Shown: positions 8,222 through 21,807 of the stretch, piece after piece | Layout of the letters: each line of letters starts with the position of its first letter | Numbering within the stretch: position 1 is the stretch's first letter | Assembly (NCBI GenBank): GCA_012727735.1 | Contig: JAAYGM010000098.1 | Location: 1 to 35,134 of the forward strand | DNA from: Bacteroidales bacterium | Lineage (GTDB): Bacteria; Bacteroidota; Bacteroidia; Bacteroidales; Dysgonomonadaceae | Reading direction: 5' to 3' | Length of the DNA: 35,134 nt | Made by a program: the position numbers and the translations under genes | The notes under the pieces: model-generated | Told to the model about the DNA's origin: nothing | What the model saw: only the letters and a program-made list of their open reading frames with translations | The model's database searches: none

Positions 8222-11200
8222 TCAAGAATCTACCGATCCTGAAAACCGTTCAATATACTCACTCGGGCGCATACTGAACTCTTTCTTGAAGCAGGAGCTG
8301 AAATATTTTGGGTCGTTAAAGCCGACTGCGTAGGCCAGATCGGAAATCCTGATACCCCTGTTTTGATTCATGATCCGGCATGCAGCTTTCATTCTGATAT
8401 TGGTAATAAAGGCAGAACTGTTTAAACCGGTGAGTGTCTTCAACTTGTTATAAAGGGTTGATTTACTCACGTTCATCTCCTCAGAGAACTGTTGCTGGTC
8501 GAAAGATGAGTCATCGAGATGACGGTTTACACAGTCGATGGCCCTCTGCAAAAAATCCTCATCCAGGTTGGTGAAATTCATCTCTTTCATGTCGAAGACC
8601 AGCTGGCTCTTGAAGTCACGGGCAATCCGTTCACGGTTCTTAAGTAGATTTTTTATCCTGGCGTGCAGTACATTCAGATTAAAAGGTTTGCTGATAAACG
8701 CATCGGCCCCCGACTCATAGGCATCGGCACGGTCTTTCTCATCCTTCTTCGCGGTCAGCAAGATAATAGGTATGTGACTGTATTCAATATTGCTCTTCAG
8801 CAATTTACACAATTCAATCCCGTCAATCTCCGGCATCATGATATCTGAAACAATGAGGTCAATCTTTTCATGTTCCAGCATCAATAAAGCCTCTTTTCCG
8901 TTCATGGCGGTGTAGACCTGGTAGTCGTTACTCAACAACCGCTGAATCAACTGGAGGATCTCTTCATTGTCCTCCACCGCCAGCACGGAAGGGAGCTTCA
9001 TCTGTTTTTTGTCAGTGATCACTGTTCCGGCACTTATTTCGTTCTCGTCAACAACCATATCGGGCTGGCCTGTTTGCTCTGAGAGATCGATCTCCGACTC
9101 TTCAAAGTAGGAAATATCGATGGGAAGAACCACGATGAACTCACTCCCCTGACCCGGCTCACTGACAACTTCAATGGTACCGTGAGAAAGGGTCACGAGA
9201 TCTTTCACCAGCGACAGTCCTATACCCGTCCCGGTGGTTTTGTGGCGACGATAGTCTCCTTCGTAAAACCGTTTGAATAACATCTGCTGCTCCTCCTTCG
9301 GAATGCCTGCACCGTCATCTTTCACCGAGATGAGTATCTGATCTCTCTCCACTGAATAATAGGAAAGTGTGAGCTGTATGGAACCACCCTCCTGCACATA
9401 CTTGGCAGCATTGGAGATAAGATTATAGAGTATCTTATCCAGCTTGTCAATATCAAACAATCCCTGAATATTTACCGGGTCACTCAGAAAGGAGAAATGA
9501 ATCCTCTTTTTCCGGATCAGTGAATAAAATGAATCGGCAGAGTTCCTCACAAACTCAGAGATATTCCCAAAAGAGACACGCAGCTGGAGGTTCCCCGATT
9601 CAGCCTTCCTGAACTCAAGGATCTGTTGCAACAATCGGGTCAGCCGCTGAATATTGCGAGACATGGTTGAATATAAACTATCGCTGCGGGGGGCTGATTG
9701 TTGCAGCTCATCTACAGTGGCCGAAATAATGGTGAGTGGTGTCAGGAACTCATGGGTTACGTTGGTAAAAAACTGAAGCTTGGCATGATTCAGCTCTCCT
9801 GCCTTAGCCTGTTCCATCTCTCTGTATCGCAGCTGATTACGAAGATGTAATCGGTTTATCACATTCCGGTAGATTATGTAACCTGATAGGAGCAGCAGAC
9901 AGGCATAGATTAGAAAAGCCCACCATGAAAGCCATAAAGAAGGTAACACCACTATCTTCAACCGCTTGACCTCATCGTTCCATACACCATGATGAGCTGT
10001 TGCTTGTAAGAGAAAAGTATAGTTTCCGGCGGGAAGGTTATTATAGTAGGCTGTGTTCTGGGTTGCATCGCTATACCTCCATTCAGGGTCGAATCCTTCC
10101 AGTTTATAGGCATACCTGTTCAGATTAGGATGTTTAAAGTTCAACGAGGCAAAATGAATACTGAAGTTATTATATCTGTGCGGTATAGTGATGCGTTCAG
10201 AAAAAGAGGGTGTAACAGCCGAGATGGAGTGGGCAACCTCAGGTTCCAGATCGGAGAAAGATCGGTTATTAAACTCTATATCTGTAATATAGAAAGGTGA
10301 CTGAACTATATCTGCATTGACCCTTGCCGGGGAGAAGCAGGCCAGTCCTTTATATCCTCCGAAATAGAGCTTCCCATTGTAGCTGTATGATGACTTAGGT
10401 ATAAAAAAATTATCATGCAAACCGTCTGCAATAGTATAGATACGATAGCCCGTAAGGTCATCCCCCTCATCAAACGAGAGTCTTACAAGGCCTTTGTTGG
10501 TGCCAATCCATAGGTTGCCCTCTTCATCCTCCCTGATTGAATTGATCATACTTCCCAGGATGGAGCTATGTGGCGATTTGTCAATGAACCTATCTGTTTC
10601 CGGATGATAGAGATAGAGCTTTCCGCTCTCTGCCCCGGCCCACAAACGGCTTGATGAATCCAGGAACAACATGTTGAATGTGTTGGAGGTGACCCTGTTG
10701 TTCTCCCTGGTGTAATTGCGAAAGATCAGATCATCCGGTTTACGTGGATCACCTTCCACGCTGATAAGGCCATCGTTGATGGTGGCGATCCAGATCTTCC
10801 CCTTTCCATCCTCCGTGATATGGATCATGGCAGAATTTTCCAGTTCTCTGCCCTCAACAGTTATCTCATTGAATGTCCTGCCTGTTCCGTCACTGAGACG
10901 CAGACCCAGACCCTGCTGGGTGCCGATCCACCAGTTCTGCTGCCGATCCACATAGAGACTGCGAATACGATCCTCTCTGATAAAATCGCTATTATGTGAA
11001 GTAAAGGTCTCTACCGGCGCTCCTTTCCGGTAATGCCACAACCCGTCACCATAGGTAGCGAATAGTAGTCCATCGCCATCAGACTCACTGATCTCATAGA
11101 TGGTAGACTGCATGAAACCGTTGAATTCAGGCATTTCCGATTGCCGGATGATCTTTTGTGTCTGTTGGTCATAATAAACAATCCCATAGGTTCCCACACT

Positions 11201-12349
11201 CATCCACATATTTTCATTTTGGTCCAGTAAAACAGAACGGATGGCTGCGGTGGGCATCTCGGGAAGATGTACCTGAAAGAAATCAAACAATGGCTGTTCG
11301 GTATTCGTGAACATCACCCCGCCGCCAATGGTGCCAATCCAGATATTTCCGCTGTTGTCATTGATGATGGAGTTGATCTCGTTGCTGGGCAATTTGTTTG
11401 TTTCATGAAAGGTGTTATAATTGATAAAGGTTTCCGGATAATCATAATCCAGGATACTGAGTCCGCTCCGCGTACCCACCCATAGCGTTCCGGTATGCGG
11501 ATCTTCACAGATATCATACACAATGTTGTCCGACAAGCTTGTGGGAAGTGAATCATCATGGAGATAGGTTTTCCAGCTAAAACGATCCATCTCACGGGGA
11601 TGTTCCAACAGATGCAATCCCCCCTCCCATGCACCCACCCAGATATTCTCCCTGCTGTCCTGGTAGATGACATGAGCTGAGTTGCGCGGATTCAGCCGGG
11701 GATAAGTATATATGATGTTCTTTGTGGGCGAGAATCGATAGAGTCCACTGTTCCACGTACCTATCCAGATCTCGTTCTTATTGTCCTCATAAATAGATTT
11801 TACCGGGGCGGTAATCGGTAAATCCCCCATATTCAACGTGGAGTGATGAACAAAACTACCGCTATCTCTGTCAAATACAAACAAGCCATCATCCAGTCCT
11901 ATCAGCACACGATTCCCGCCGGTGATAAGGATGGAAGCGACAACCTTACTGGTACTGTTATGGATGGGTATCACCTCAAAGAGTCCACTGGATTTGTCAA
12001 ACCTGCTCATACCGCTGGCAGTACCAATCCACAGGCTGCCACTGTTGTCATCTGCCAGGCAGTAAATATTATTATCTGACAGATGGTGTGAATTGGGCAG
12101 GTCGGATCTGAACACCGTGATCCGGTATCCGTCATACTTGCAGAGACCATTGCGTGTGGCAAACCACATGAAACCTTCCCTGTCCTGATATACTTTCTGA
12201 ACTTCGCTGGTGGGCAGTCCCTCCGTCGTGTTCAGAATCCTGAAATCCAGCAGCGGTAAACCGGTTACATTCTCCGATTTCAACAGTCCGGCATAAAGAA
12301 AGAGCACAGCAAGTAAACCAGATAAACGACAGATAGCACCAACCTTCAT
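8222..12349 (-). CDS. Hybrid two-component system regulator (sensor kinase, receiver and AraC DNA-binding in one chain)
   Basis: A Sus-type one-chain regulator that senses a glycan fragment in the periplasm and switches on nearby genes. After a signal segment come two sets of Reg_prop propeller repeats (units like NIWIGTIGGGV and GNLWIGTNKGLVRLSF) to about residue 700. A Y_Y_Y domain follows (727-795), then a membrane helix (about 805-827). The cytoplasmic part has HisKA with phospho-acceptor H866 (NVTHEFLTPL), HATPase_c, a receiver with D1169 (VSDIMMPE), and a C-terminal AraC-type HTH (about 1270-1372, with FNDPKYFSSCFKKEF). An upstream in-frame ATG exists at 12367. I prefer 12349, because AAAGGTGA lies 6 bp ahead of it and the shorter protein starts with a cleaner signal peptide (MKVGAICRLSGLLAVLF). 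The gene is divergent from the GH2 gene and probably controls this locus. Confidence 0.93.
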   Translation of the reverse strand: MKVGAICRLSGLLAVLFLYAGLLKSENVTGLPLLDFRILNTTEGLPTSEVQKVYQDREGFMWFATRNGLCKYDGYRITVFRSDLPNSHHLSDNNIYCLADDNSGSLWIGTASGMSRFDKSSGLFEVIPIHNSTSKVVASILITGGNRVLIGLDDGLFVFDRDSGSFVHHSTLNMGDLPITAPVKSIYEDNKNEIWIGTWNSGLYRFSPTKNIIYTYPRLNPRNSAHVIYQDSRENIWVGAWEGGLHLLEHPREMDRFSWKTYLHDDSLPTSLSDNIVYDICEDPHTGTLWVGTRSGLSILDYDYPETFINYNTFHETNKLPSNEINSIINDNSGNIWIGTIGGGVMFTNTEQPLFDFFQVHLPEMPTAAIRSVLLDQNENMWMSVGTYGIVYYDQQTQKIIRQSEMPEFNGFMQSTIYEISESDGDGLLFATYGDGLWHYRKGAPVETFTSHNSDFIREDRIRSLYVDRQQNWWIGTQQGLGLRLSDGTGRTFNEITVEGRELENSAMIHITEDGKGKIWIATINDGLISVEGDPRKPDDLIFRNYTRENNRVTSNTFNMLFLDSSSRLWAGAESGKLYLYHPETDRFIDKSPHSSILGSMINSIREDEEGNLWIGTNKGLVRLSFDEGDDLTGYRIYTIADGLHDNFFIPKSSYSYNGKLYFGGYKGLACFSPARVNADIVQSPFYITDIEFNNRSFSDLEPEVAHSISAVTPSFSERITIPHRYNNFSIHFASLNFKHPNLNRYAYKLEGFDPEWRYSDATQNTAYYNNLPAGNYTFLLQATAHHGVWNDEVKRLKIVVLPSLWLSWWAFLIYACLLLLSGYIIYRNVINRLHLRNQLRYREMEQAKAGELNHAKLQFFTNVTHEFLTPLTIISATVDELQQSAPRSDSLYSTMSRNIQRLTRLLQQILEFRKAESGNLQLRVSFGNISEFVRNSADSFYSLIRKKRIHFSFLSDPVNIQGLFDIDKLDKILYNLISNAAKYVQEGGSIQLTLSYYSVERDQILISVKDDGAGIPKEEQQMLFKRFYEGDYRRHKTTGTGIGLSLVKDLVTLSHGTIEVVSEPGQGSEFIVVLPIDISYFEESEIDLSEQTGQPDMVVDENEISAGTVITDKKQMKLPSVLAVEDNEEILQLIQRLLSNDYQVYTAMNGKEALLMLEHEKIDLIVSDIMMPEIDGIELCKLLKSNIEYSHIPIILLTAKKDEKDRADAYESGADAFISKPFNLNVLHARIKNLLKNRERIARDFKSQLVFDMKEMNFTNLDEDFLQRAIDCVNRHLDDSSFDQQQFSEEMNVSKSTLYNKLKTLTGLNSSAFITNIRMKAACRIMNQNRGIRISDLAYAVGFNDPKYFSSCFKKEFSMRPSEYIERFSGSVDS

Positions 12350-15728
<3,379 letters not shown>

Positions 15729-15836
15729 TATCCTCACAGCTGGCAGATACTTTTTGGCAACAGTTTTATAGGTCAGCAGGCAGATAGCTGCAACAGGCCA
15801 TTTAATATATTTTTACAAATAATGAAGCTATTTGAA

Positions 15837-15875
15837 ATATCGCACCTCCCCTCATCGGGAGGATGCGGTATTTTT
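15837..15875 (+). terminator. Intrinsic terminator after the GH2 gene
   Basis: The 5' arm ATATCGCACCTCCC (15837-15850) pairs with the 3' arm GGGAGGATGCGGTAT (15857-15871) around a 6-nt loop. There is one bulged A at 15863 and one G-U pair. The 3' arm runs into five T residues (15871-15875). It sits 108 bp after the GH2 stop codon and should separate that gene from the susC transcript. Confidence 0.88.
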
Positions 15876-16325
15876 AAATGATATATTTCAATGAAACTAT
15901 TTCCTCAAACAAAAACAGGAGCAACACAGGCTTCAGAAAGTGACATGACGACCACTTATTACTGAATACCTGGGAGTTACAGCAGAAAAGAAAGAGTGTT
16001 AAAATTTAGGCTCACTCCTATCTTCACTAATATTCTACCTTTATTAATGATATTTGGAGCTTATTCATTCACACTGAAGCTATCTTTGCCTGCTCACTGA
16101 ACAAACCATATTTATAAAAAAATGATGATGACGCGAACCTGAAATTAGCAACACTTAACAACATTACTAAATTACTAACAAAATACAAGATTTACCCAAA
16201 CCTTCTATTGAAAAATATTTATTCGTATGTGACGAAAAAGCTTAAATACTCAACTCAAATAATAATTGTAATAATCACTCAACCTGCCGTACAGAATCCG
16301 GCAATAAAAATTACCTAAAAATCTT
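15876..16325 (+). promoter_or_regulatory. Long AT-rich leader and promoter region of the first susC
   Basis: TATCTTTG at 16081-16088 matches the TAnnTTTG -7 box exactly. TTTG at 16053-16056 lies 24 bp upstream, a little farther than usual for a -33 box. A start near 16095 would give a leader of about 230 nt before the susC ATG at 16326. Close to the start codon TGCCG (16285-16289) and CGGCA (16299-16303) can form a small hairpin followed by an A-rich stretch. No convincing gene lies in this interval; a 24-codon ATG frame at 15891 lacks a ribosome site and any recognisable feature. Confidence 0.5.
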
Positions 16326-19300
16326 ATGTATAAACTAAAGACATTCTTTTTATTTACAGTCATAAACCTGTTCTGTTTTATGACCTACGCCCAGAACATT
16401 GTTAGGGGTAACGTCGCTGATGAAGAAGGCGAGGCCGTAATCGGTGCCAGCATACTGCAAAAAGGTACCTCCAATGGTACGGTTACCGACATCGACGGAG
16501 ACTTCTCCTTCAGCGCTCCCATTGGATCAACCCTTCAAATAAGCTATATCGGCTACATCACGCAGGAGGTAGCAGTGACAAGTCAGTCCTTAAACATTGT
16601 GCTTCTGGAAGACACAAGAACACTCGACGAAGTGGTCGTGGTGGGCTTTGGTACACAGAGAAAGGTGAATCTTACCGGATCGGTAGGCATAGCCACTGCT
16701 GAGGATATTGAATCAAGACCAGTAAACACGGTATCTGATGCGCTCCAGGGGATTATCCCCGGGTTGCAGCTGACCCATAATGCGGGCGATATCGAGTCGA
16801 ATATGTCTATCAGAATCCGTGGTACCGGCACCATCGGTGAAGGCTCCAGCGATAGCCCACTGGTGTTGATCGACGGCATGGAGGGTGATATCAACCTGCT
16901 CAATCCGGAGGATGTAGAGTCAATCTCAGTACTCAAGGATGCTTCCGCGTCATCTATCTATGGTTCACGCGCTGCTTTCGGTGTGATACTGATCACAACC
17001 AAGAAAGGTAGTGAAGGGAAAACCATGGTGAACTATAACAACAGCTTCCGCCTTACCAGCCCCATAAGTATGCCGGAGATGATGGACTCCTACACTTTTG
17101 CCAACTATTACAACCAGGGTGCACTGAATGCCGGATGGGGTACCATCTTTAATGATGCGACGATGAAAAGGATGATGGATTTCCAGGCGGAAGGCGGCAC
17201 CAGCACCGGAGGTCTACTGACCGACGGTAAAGTATGGGGAAAGCCCGCGGGAGACCCATTTACCACAGGATATGCCAATACTGACTGGTACAATGAGCTC
17301 TATCGTGACAATGCACTCTCACAGAACCACAACCTCAGCATCAGCGGGGGTAGTGAGAAGCTGAACTATTATGCCTCTCTCGGATATCTGAATAATAACG
17401 GGATGCTTCGCCACGGCTCTGATGGTCAGGACAGGTACAATGCTTCCGGAAAAATCAGCGCCCGTCTGGCTGACTGGGTGACATTCAACTACAGCATGCG
17501 ACTGATACGGCAGGATCTTAACCGTCCCACCAATTTCGGTGGCGGATTCTACGAGAAAATAGGACGTCAGACATGGCCCAACCTACCAATATATGATGAA
17601 AACGGCTTCTACCACAATAGTAATGGTGATACACCGGCAATGATGCTTGCTCTGGGTGGTGAGCGACAGGCACAGACCGACAGGGTCTATCAACAGGCAG
17701 CATTCATCCTGGAGCCGATAGAGAACTGGCGTACACACGTTGAATTCAACTACAGTATCTATAACCAGGATGTACGTCAGACCGGACTGCCCTACTACAA
17801 TCATGATGTGGAGGGAAATGTCATTGACACCCAGGGCACCTCAAGTCTTCACCAGTCATACAGAAAAGAAAACTATATGAACTGGAACATCTATTCAGAC
17901 TACTCATGGACCATGGATGATTCCCATAACTTCAAAACAATGGTCGGTTTCCAGGGAGATGAACAAAAACAAAGCTCCTTCTCTGCCACCGGCTATGGCT
18001 TACAGGCCGAGAACCTGCCGGAACTTAATCTGGTTTCAGGTGTGGACGGACAGGGTGTGGACAGGGAAGCAGAGATTGCAGGGTATCGCAACCAGTGGTC
18101 AACTGCAGGTTTCTTTGGCCGTATCAACTATGACTATGAAGGGCGCTATCTGGCTGAGGCCAATCTGCGGTACGACGGTTCTTCACGTTTTCGCAGAGGA
18201 AACAGATGGACCTGGTCTCCCTCCTTCTCTCTGGGATGGAACATTGCCCATGAAGGATTCTGGGAAGATATGGTCGACGTAGTCAACCAATTCAAGGTGC
18301 GCGGATCTTATGGCGTACTGGGCAACCAGAGTACCACCGGATGGTATCCCACCTACCGTACCATGACAATCAACTCACAGGCAGGAAACTGGCTGCAGTC
18401 GGGAACCCGTCCAAACACCGCATGGGTGAACAACCTGGTAAGTACCTCTCTCACATGGGAGACGATACGCACCTGGAACATCGGCCTCGACTGGGGCATG
18501 TTCAACAACCGCCTGACAGGTACTTTCGAAACTTTCGTACGATTCACCGACGATATGGTGGGGCCGGCCATGGAACTCCCTGCAACACTGGGACTCTCAG
18601 CACCAAGCTCCAACAACAGTGACCTGAAGACGGTGGGTAATGAGATTACTCTCACCTGGAGAGATCGCATCTCCAGTGACTTCAGTTATGGTATCACACT
18701 CAATGTTCACGATGCCAGAACCTTTATCCGCAGTTATCCCGGCAACACAACGAAATCGATATGGAACTACAATAACGGTCGTGAGATTGGCGAAATTTGG
18801 GGATATGAAACAGCTGGTATTGCAAAAACACAGGAAGAGATGGATGCCCATCTCGAGGCTGTGGGTGGACAAACAGCTCTCGGCTCTGAATGGTCGGCAG
18901 GAGATATCATGTATGCCGACGTCGACGGCAAGCCGGGCATCAGCGCGGGGGCAGAGACACTGGGCGACCATGGTGACCTGAAGGTGATTGGCAACAGCAC
19001 ACCCCGCTACTTCTTCGGGGCTGATCTTACAGCCAATTACAAAGGTTTCGATGTGCGTGCCTTCATCCAGGGTATTGGTAAACGTGATTATTTCACCGGC
19101 AGTCCTATTTTCTGGGGTGTCACCAGCAACCAGTGGTGGTCAGCAGCACTTGGAGCACATCAGGACTATTTCCGTCCGAACGATATCGGGCTTGAGGGTA
19201 GAGTAATCGCGGCCAACACCGACTCCTATTTCCCACGTCCTGTATTCGGCACCAGCAAGAACCAGCAAAGACAGACTCGTTATCTGCAGAATGCCTCCTA

Positions 19301-19526
19301 TATCCGTCTGAAAAACCTGCAGCTTGGTTATACCATCCCGGTACATCTCAGCCAGAAAGCAGGCATCTCCAACTGTCGGCTGTTCGTTTCGATCGATAAT
19401 CTCCTGACAGGTACCAACCTGCTGAAGGTATTTGACCCGGAAACAATTGACGGCGGGTACGAGAGCTATGGAAACGCATATCCCCTGGCACGTACATTCT
19501 CGTTTGGGATATCTACATCATTTTAA
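16326..19526 (+). CDS. SusC-like TonB-dependent outer-membrane transporter (first locus)
   Basis: A 1066-residue outer-membrane protein that imports glycan fragments with energy from TonB, working with the SusD partner encoded 21 bp downstream. The signal peptide is about residues 1-22 (ending TYAQ). A carboxypeptidase D regulatory-like domain follows (about 25-95). The TonB-box region TLDEVVVVGFGTQRKVNLTG is next, and then the plug domain with the SusC signature SVLKDASASSIYGSRAAFGV. The rest is the beta-barrel, which ends in SFGISTSF with a C-terminal Phe as expected for an outer-membrane barrel. The substrate is set by context and is likely oligosaccharides from a galactan-type polymer. 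The gene has its own promoter region and a terminator behind it after susD, so susC-susD probably form a two-gene transcript. Confidence 0.95.
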   Translation: MYKLKTFFLFTVINLFCFMTYAQNIVRGNVADEEGEAVIGASILQKGTSNGTVTDIDGDFSFSAPIGSTLQISYIGYITQEVAVTSQSLNIVLLEDTRTLDEVVVVGFGTQRKVNLTGSVGIATAEDIESRPVNTVSDALQGIIPGLQLTHNAGDIESNMSIRIRGTGTIGEGSSDSPLVLIDGMEGDINLLNPEDVESISVLKDASASSIYGSRAAFGVILITTKKGSEGKTMVNYNNSFRLTSPISMPEMMDSYTFANYYNQGALNAGWGTIFNDATMKRMMDFQAEGGTSTGGLLTDGKVWGKPAGDPFTTGYANTDWYNELYRDNALSQNHNLSISGGSEKLNYYASLGYLNNNGMLRHGSDGQDRYNASGKISARLADWVTFNYSMRLIRQDLNRPTNFGGGFYEKIGRQTWPNLPIYDENGFYHNSNGDTPAMMLALGGERQAQTDRVYQQAAFILEPIENWRTHVEFNYSIYNQDVRQTGLPYYNHDVEGNVIDTQGTSSLHQSYRKENYMNWNIYSDYSWTMDDSHNFKTMVGFQGDEQKQSSFSATGYGLQAENLPELNLVSGVDGQGVDREAEIAGYRNQWSTAGFFGRINYDYEGRYLAEANLRYDGSSRFRRGNRWTWSPSFSLGWNIAHEGFWEDMVDVVNQFKVRGSYGVLGNQSTTGWYPTYRTMTINSQAGNWLQSGTRPNTAWVNNLVSTSLTWETIRTWNIGLDWGMFNNRLTGTFETFVRFTDDMVGPAMELPATLGLSAPSSNNSDLKTVGNEITLTWRDRISSDFSYGITLNVHDARTFIRSYPGNTTKSIWNYNNGREIGEIWGYETAGIAKTQEEMDAHLEAVGGQTALGSEWSAGDIMYADVDGKPGISAGAETLGDHGDLKVIGNSTPRYFFGADLTANYKGFDVRAFIQGIGKRDYFTGSPIFWGVTSNQWWSAALGAHQDYFRPNDIGLEGRVIAANTDSYFPRPVFGTSKNQQRQTRYLQNASYIRLKNLQLGYTIPVHLSQKAGISNCRLFVSIDNLLTGTNLLKVFDPETIDGGYESYGNAYPLARTFSFGISTSF

Positions 19527-19547
19527 AAAACCATAAATTATTATCCG

Positions 19548-21596
19548 ATGAAACTTATTAATTATAAATATCTATTCAACATCATTCTGATGACAGTACT
19601 CTTTGCCGGCGTCACATCCTGTGATGACTTCCTGGACAAAGAACCCATGTCGAACATCTCCCCGGAGAAATTTTACTCCTCCGCCTCTCAGCTGGATGCG
19701 ATACTGATGGATCTCTATCCCAACATCCTTCCCGGGCACTCCAACTGGAGCTATGGCATTTACGGGGAAGACAACGGAACGGATAACCAGATAGGTGTCA
19801 CAGCGCACAACCGCTACACAACTGACCGCTGGCTGGTACCCAACAGTGAGTCAAACAACTGGGCATTCAACCGCATCTATCATATGAACTTCTATCTCAA
19901 CCAGACACTCCAGAAGTTCGGGGAGAACATGGATGGCTCTGAGTCGGTGATTACCGGCAACTCAGCCCATGTGAAACATTATATCGGTGAAATGTACTTT
20001 CTTCGCGCATTTGAATATTTCAAGAAGCTGCAGATGTTCGGCGACTTCCCTATCATCACCGAACCACTACCCGATGATATTGAAGTACTTACAGAAGCCA
20101 GCAAACGCTCACCACGCAATGAAGTAGCACGCTTCATCCTGGAGGACCTGGACAAGGCATATGCATATATGGGCGAGACAGATTTGAATACTACCCGTAT
20201 TAATAAAGATGTAGCCTTACTGCTTAAATCGAGGGTAGCCCTCTTTGAGGGAACATGGCTGAAGAACTTCAAGGGTACAGCTTTCGTGCCGGGGGGAGAA
20301 AACTGGCCGGGAGCAGAACAACACCCAAGTTACAGCTATCCCGCGGGAAGCATCGACGGTGAAGCCACCTGGTTCCTCACACAGGCAGTTGATGCTGCCA
20401 GGATTGTGGGAGATAAATACAAGGGCAGCCTCACACCCAACAGCGGCAACCTGCAGCAATCACCCGATGAGCCGGAGAACCCTTACTACAACATGTTTTC
20501 AGGTGAAGATCTCTCTGATTACCCCGAAGTGATGTTGTGGCGTCAATATGGACGCGGTCTGGTTACTCATAATGTCAACTCGGCAGCTGGCAGGGGTAAC
20601 TACCGTATCGGACTGACCAGGGGTTATGTACAGAATTTCCTGATGGCCGACGGGACACCGGTGTATACCCACGGTGCATATGATGAAGGCAACGGATACT
20701 ATATGGGAGACAAGACCATCGCAGATGTACGTGCCAATCGTGACAGCCGCCTCTCCCTGTTCCTCAAAGAGCCGGGACAGAAGAATATCCTCTTTGAGCC
20801 CGATAACCAGGAAGGTACAGAAGCAGTGATGACAGAACCCTTCCCGGCCATCACGCTGGGTGACACCGAACGTGGCTATGCTACCGGATACGCTCTCCGC
20901 AAGGGTGGCTCACTCAACAGAAAACACTACGCCAACGGTGGAGGATTTACTGCAGCCATCGCATTCCGATCGGTTGAAGCATTGCTGAACTATATTGAAG
21001 CAAGCTACCTTCTTAACGGAACCATCGATGCAACAGCAGCCGACTACTGGAGATTGATCCGCGAAAGAGCTGGTGTAGATACTGATTTCAACAACACCAT
21101 CGCATTGACCGACATGAGCAGGGAAGCAGAAAATGACTGGGGTGCCTACACCGCCGGAACAGTAATCTCAGACCCCACACTCTATAATATCCGTCGTGAA
21201 CGCCGCAGTGAGCTGCTGGCAGAAGGATTCCGTTATATGGACCTCCGCCGCTGGCGTTCTATGGATCAGCTGATTGAGACACCTCACCACATGGAAGGAT
21301 TCCATCTCTGGAACACACCGATGCAGGAGTGGTATAATGAAGGGGAGCTCACTTACGATGAAGGGACAAACTCAACTGTTTCTCCTCCGGAGAAGAGTGA
21401 ATACCTCCGTCCCTTTGAACGTTACTCCGGACAGGCTGGCTACAATGGATGTACATGGAGAATGGCCCACTATCTTGAACCGATCATGATCAAGCAGTTT
21501 CTGCTCACCTCTCCCGGAGGAAGTGACCCGGCAGAGTCGACCATCTACCAAAACCCCTACTGGCCACTGGAAGCAGGCGTACCGGCCAGCAATTGA
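19548..21596 (+). CDS. SusD-like outer-membrane glycan-binding lipoprotein (first locus)
   Basis: The lid partner of the SusC protein just upstream; it binds glycan at the cell surface and helps load the transporter. Residues 1-25 form a lipoprotein signal ending GVTSC, with the lipid-carrying Cys at 25, followed by DDFLDKEP. Acidic residues right after the Cys fit the known surface-export signal of Bacteroidota. TPR-like helices follow, with the family motif EMYFLRAFEYFKKLQMFGDFP near residue 150, and the C-terminal RagB/SusD region with NIRRERRSELLAEGFRYMDLRRW. At 682 residues it is longer than the usual 500-600, with the extra length spread over loops in the middle and C-terminal half. It is followed by a strong terminator. 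Confidence 0.94.
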   Translation: MKLINYKYLFNIILMTVLFAGVTSCDDFLDKEPMSNISPEKFYSSASQLDAILMDLYPNILPGHSNWSYGIYGEDNGTDNQIGVTAHNRYTTDRWLVPNSESNNWAFNRIYHMNFYLNQTLQKFGENMDGSESVITGNSAHVKHYIGEMYFLRAFEYFKKLQMFGDFPIITEPLPDDIEVLTEASKRSPRNEVARFILEDLDKAYAYMGETDLNTTRINKDVALLLKSRVALFEGTWLKNFKGTAFVPGGENWPGAEQHPSYSYPAGSIDGEATWFLTQAVDAARIVGDKYKGSLTPNSGNLQQSPDEPENPYYNMFSGEDLSDYPEVMLWRQYGRGLVTHNVNSAAGRGNYRIGLTRGYVQNFLMADGTPVYTHGAYDEGNGYYMGDKTIADVRANRDSRLSLFLKEPGQKNILFEPDNQEGTEAVMTEPFPAITLGDTERGYATGYALRKGGSLNRKHYANGGGFTAAIAFRSVEALLNYIEASYLLNGTIDATAADYWRLIRERAGVDTDFNNTIALTDMSREAENDWGAYTAGTVISDPTLYNIRRERRSELLAEGFRYMDLRRWRSMDQLIETPHHMEGFHLWNTPMQEWYNEGELTYDEGTNSTVSPPEKSEYLRPFERYSGQAGYNGCTWRMAHYLEPIMIKQFLLTSPGGSDPAESTIYQNPYWPLEAGVPASN

Positions 21597-21622
21597 ATGA
21601 AGTAATGATGAAATGACAAGAT

Positions 21623-21671
21623 AAATCGGGTAGTCAGCGTTTGAATTAACGTTGCCTACCCGATTTTTTTT
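21623..21671 (+). terminator. Intrinsic terminator after the first susD
   Basis: AAATCGGGTAG (21623-21633) pairs perfectly with CTACCCGATTT (21656-21666). A smaller inner stem CGTT/AACG surrounds the loop, and a run of eight T residues (21664-21671) follows. It lies 27 bp after the susD stop and separates susCD from the multi-enzyme lipoprotein gene. Confidence 0.9.
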
Positions 21672-21807
21672 ACTTTTTAATTAAAAATTGAAAAACAATT
21701 ATTATTTTTAATATTCCAATTCTATATTATTGAAAAACAGGTTTTTTGTAAGATAAAAGAGCGAATCCTCTTATTCTTAGTACCAACACATAACATATCT
21801 CTTTGCA

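Noticed and set aside
15891-15965. A 24-codon ATG frame after the GH2 terminator
   Set aside because: It has no ribosome site, no recognisable motif, and starts only 15 bp after the terminator T-run.
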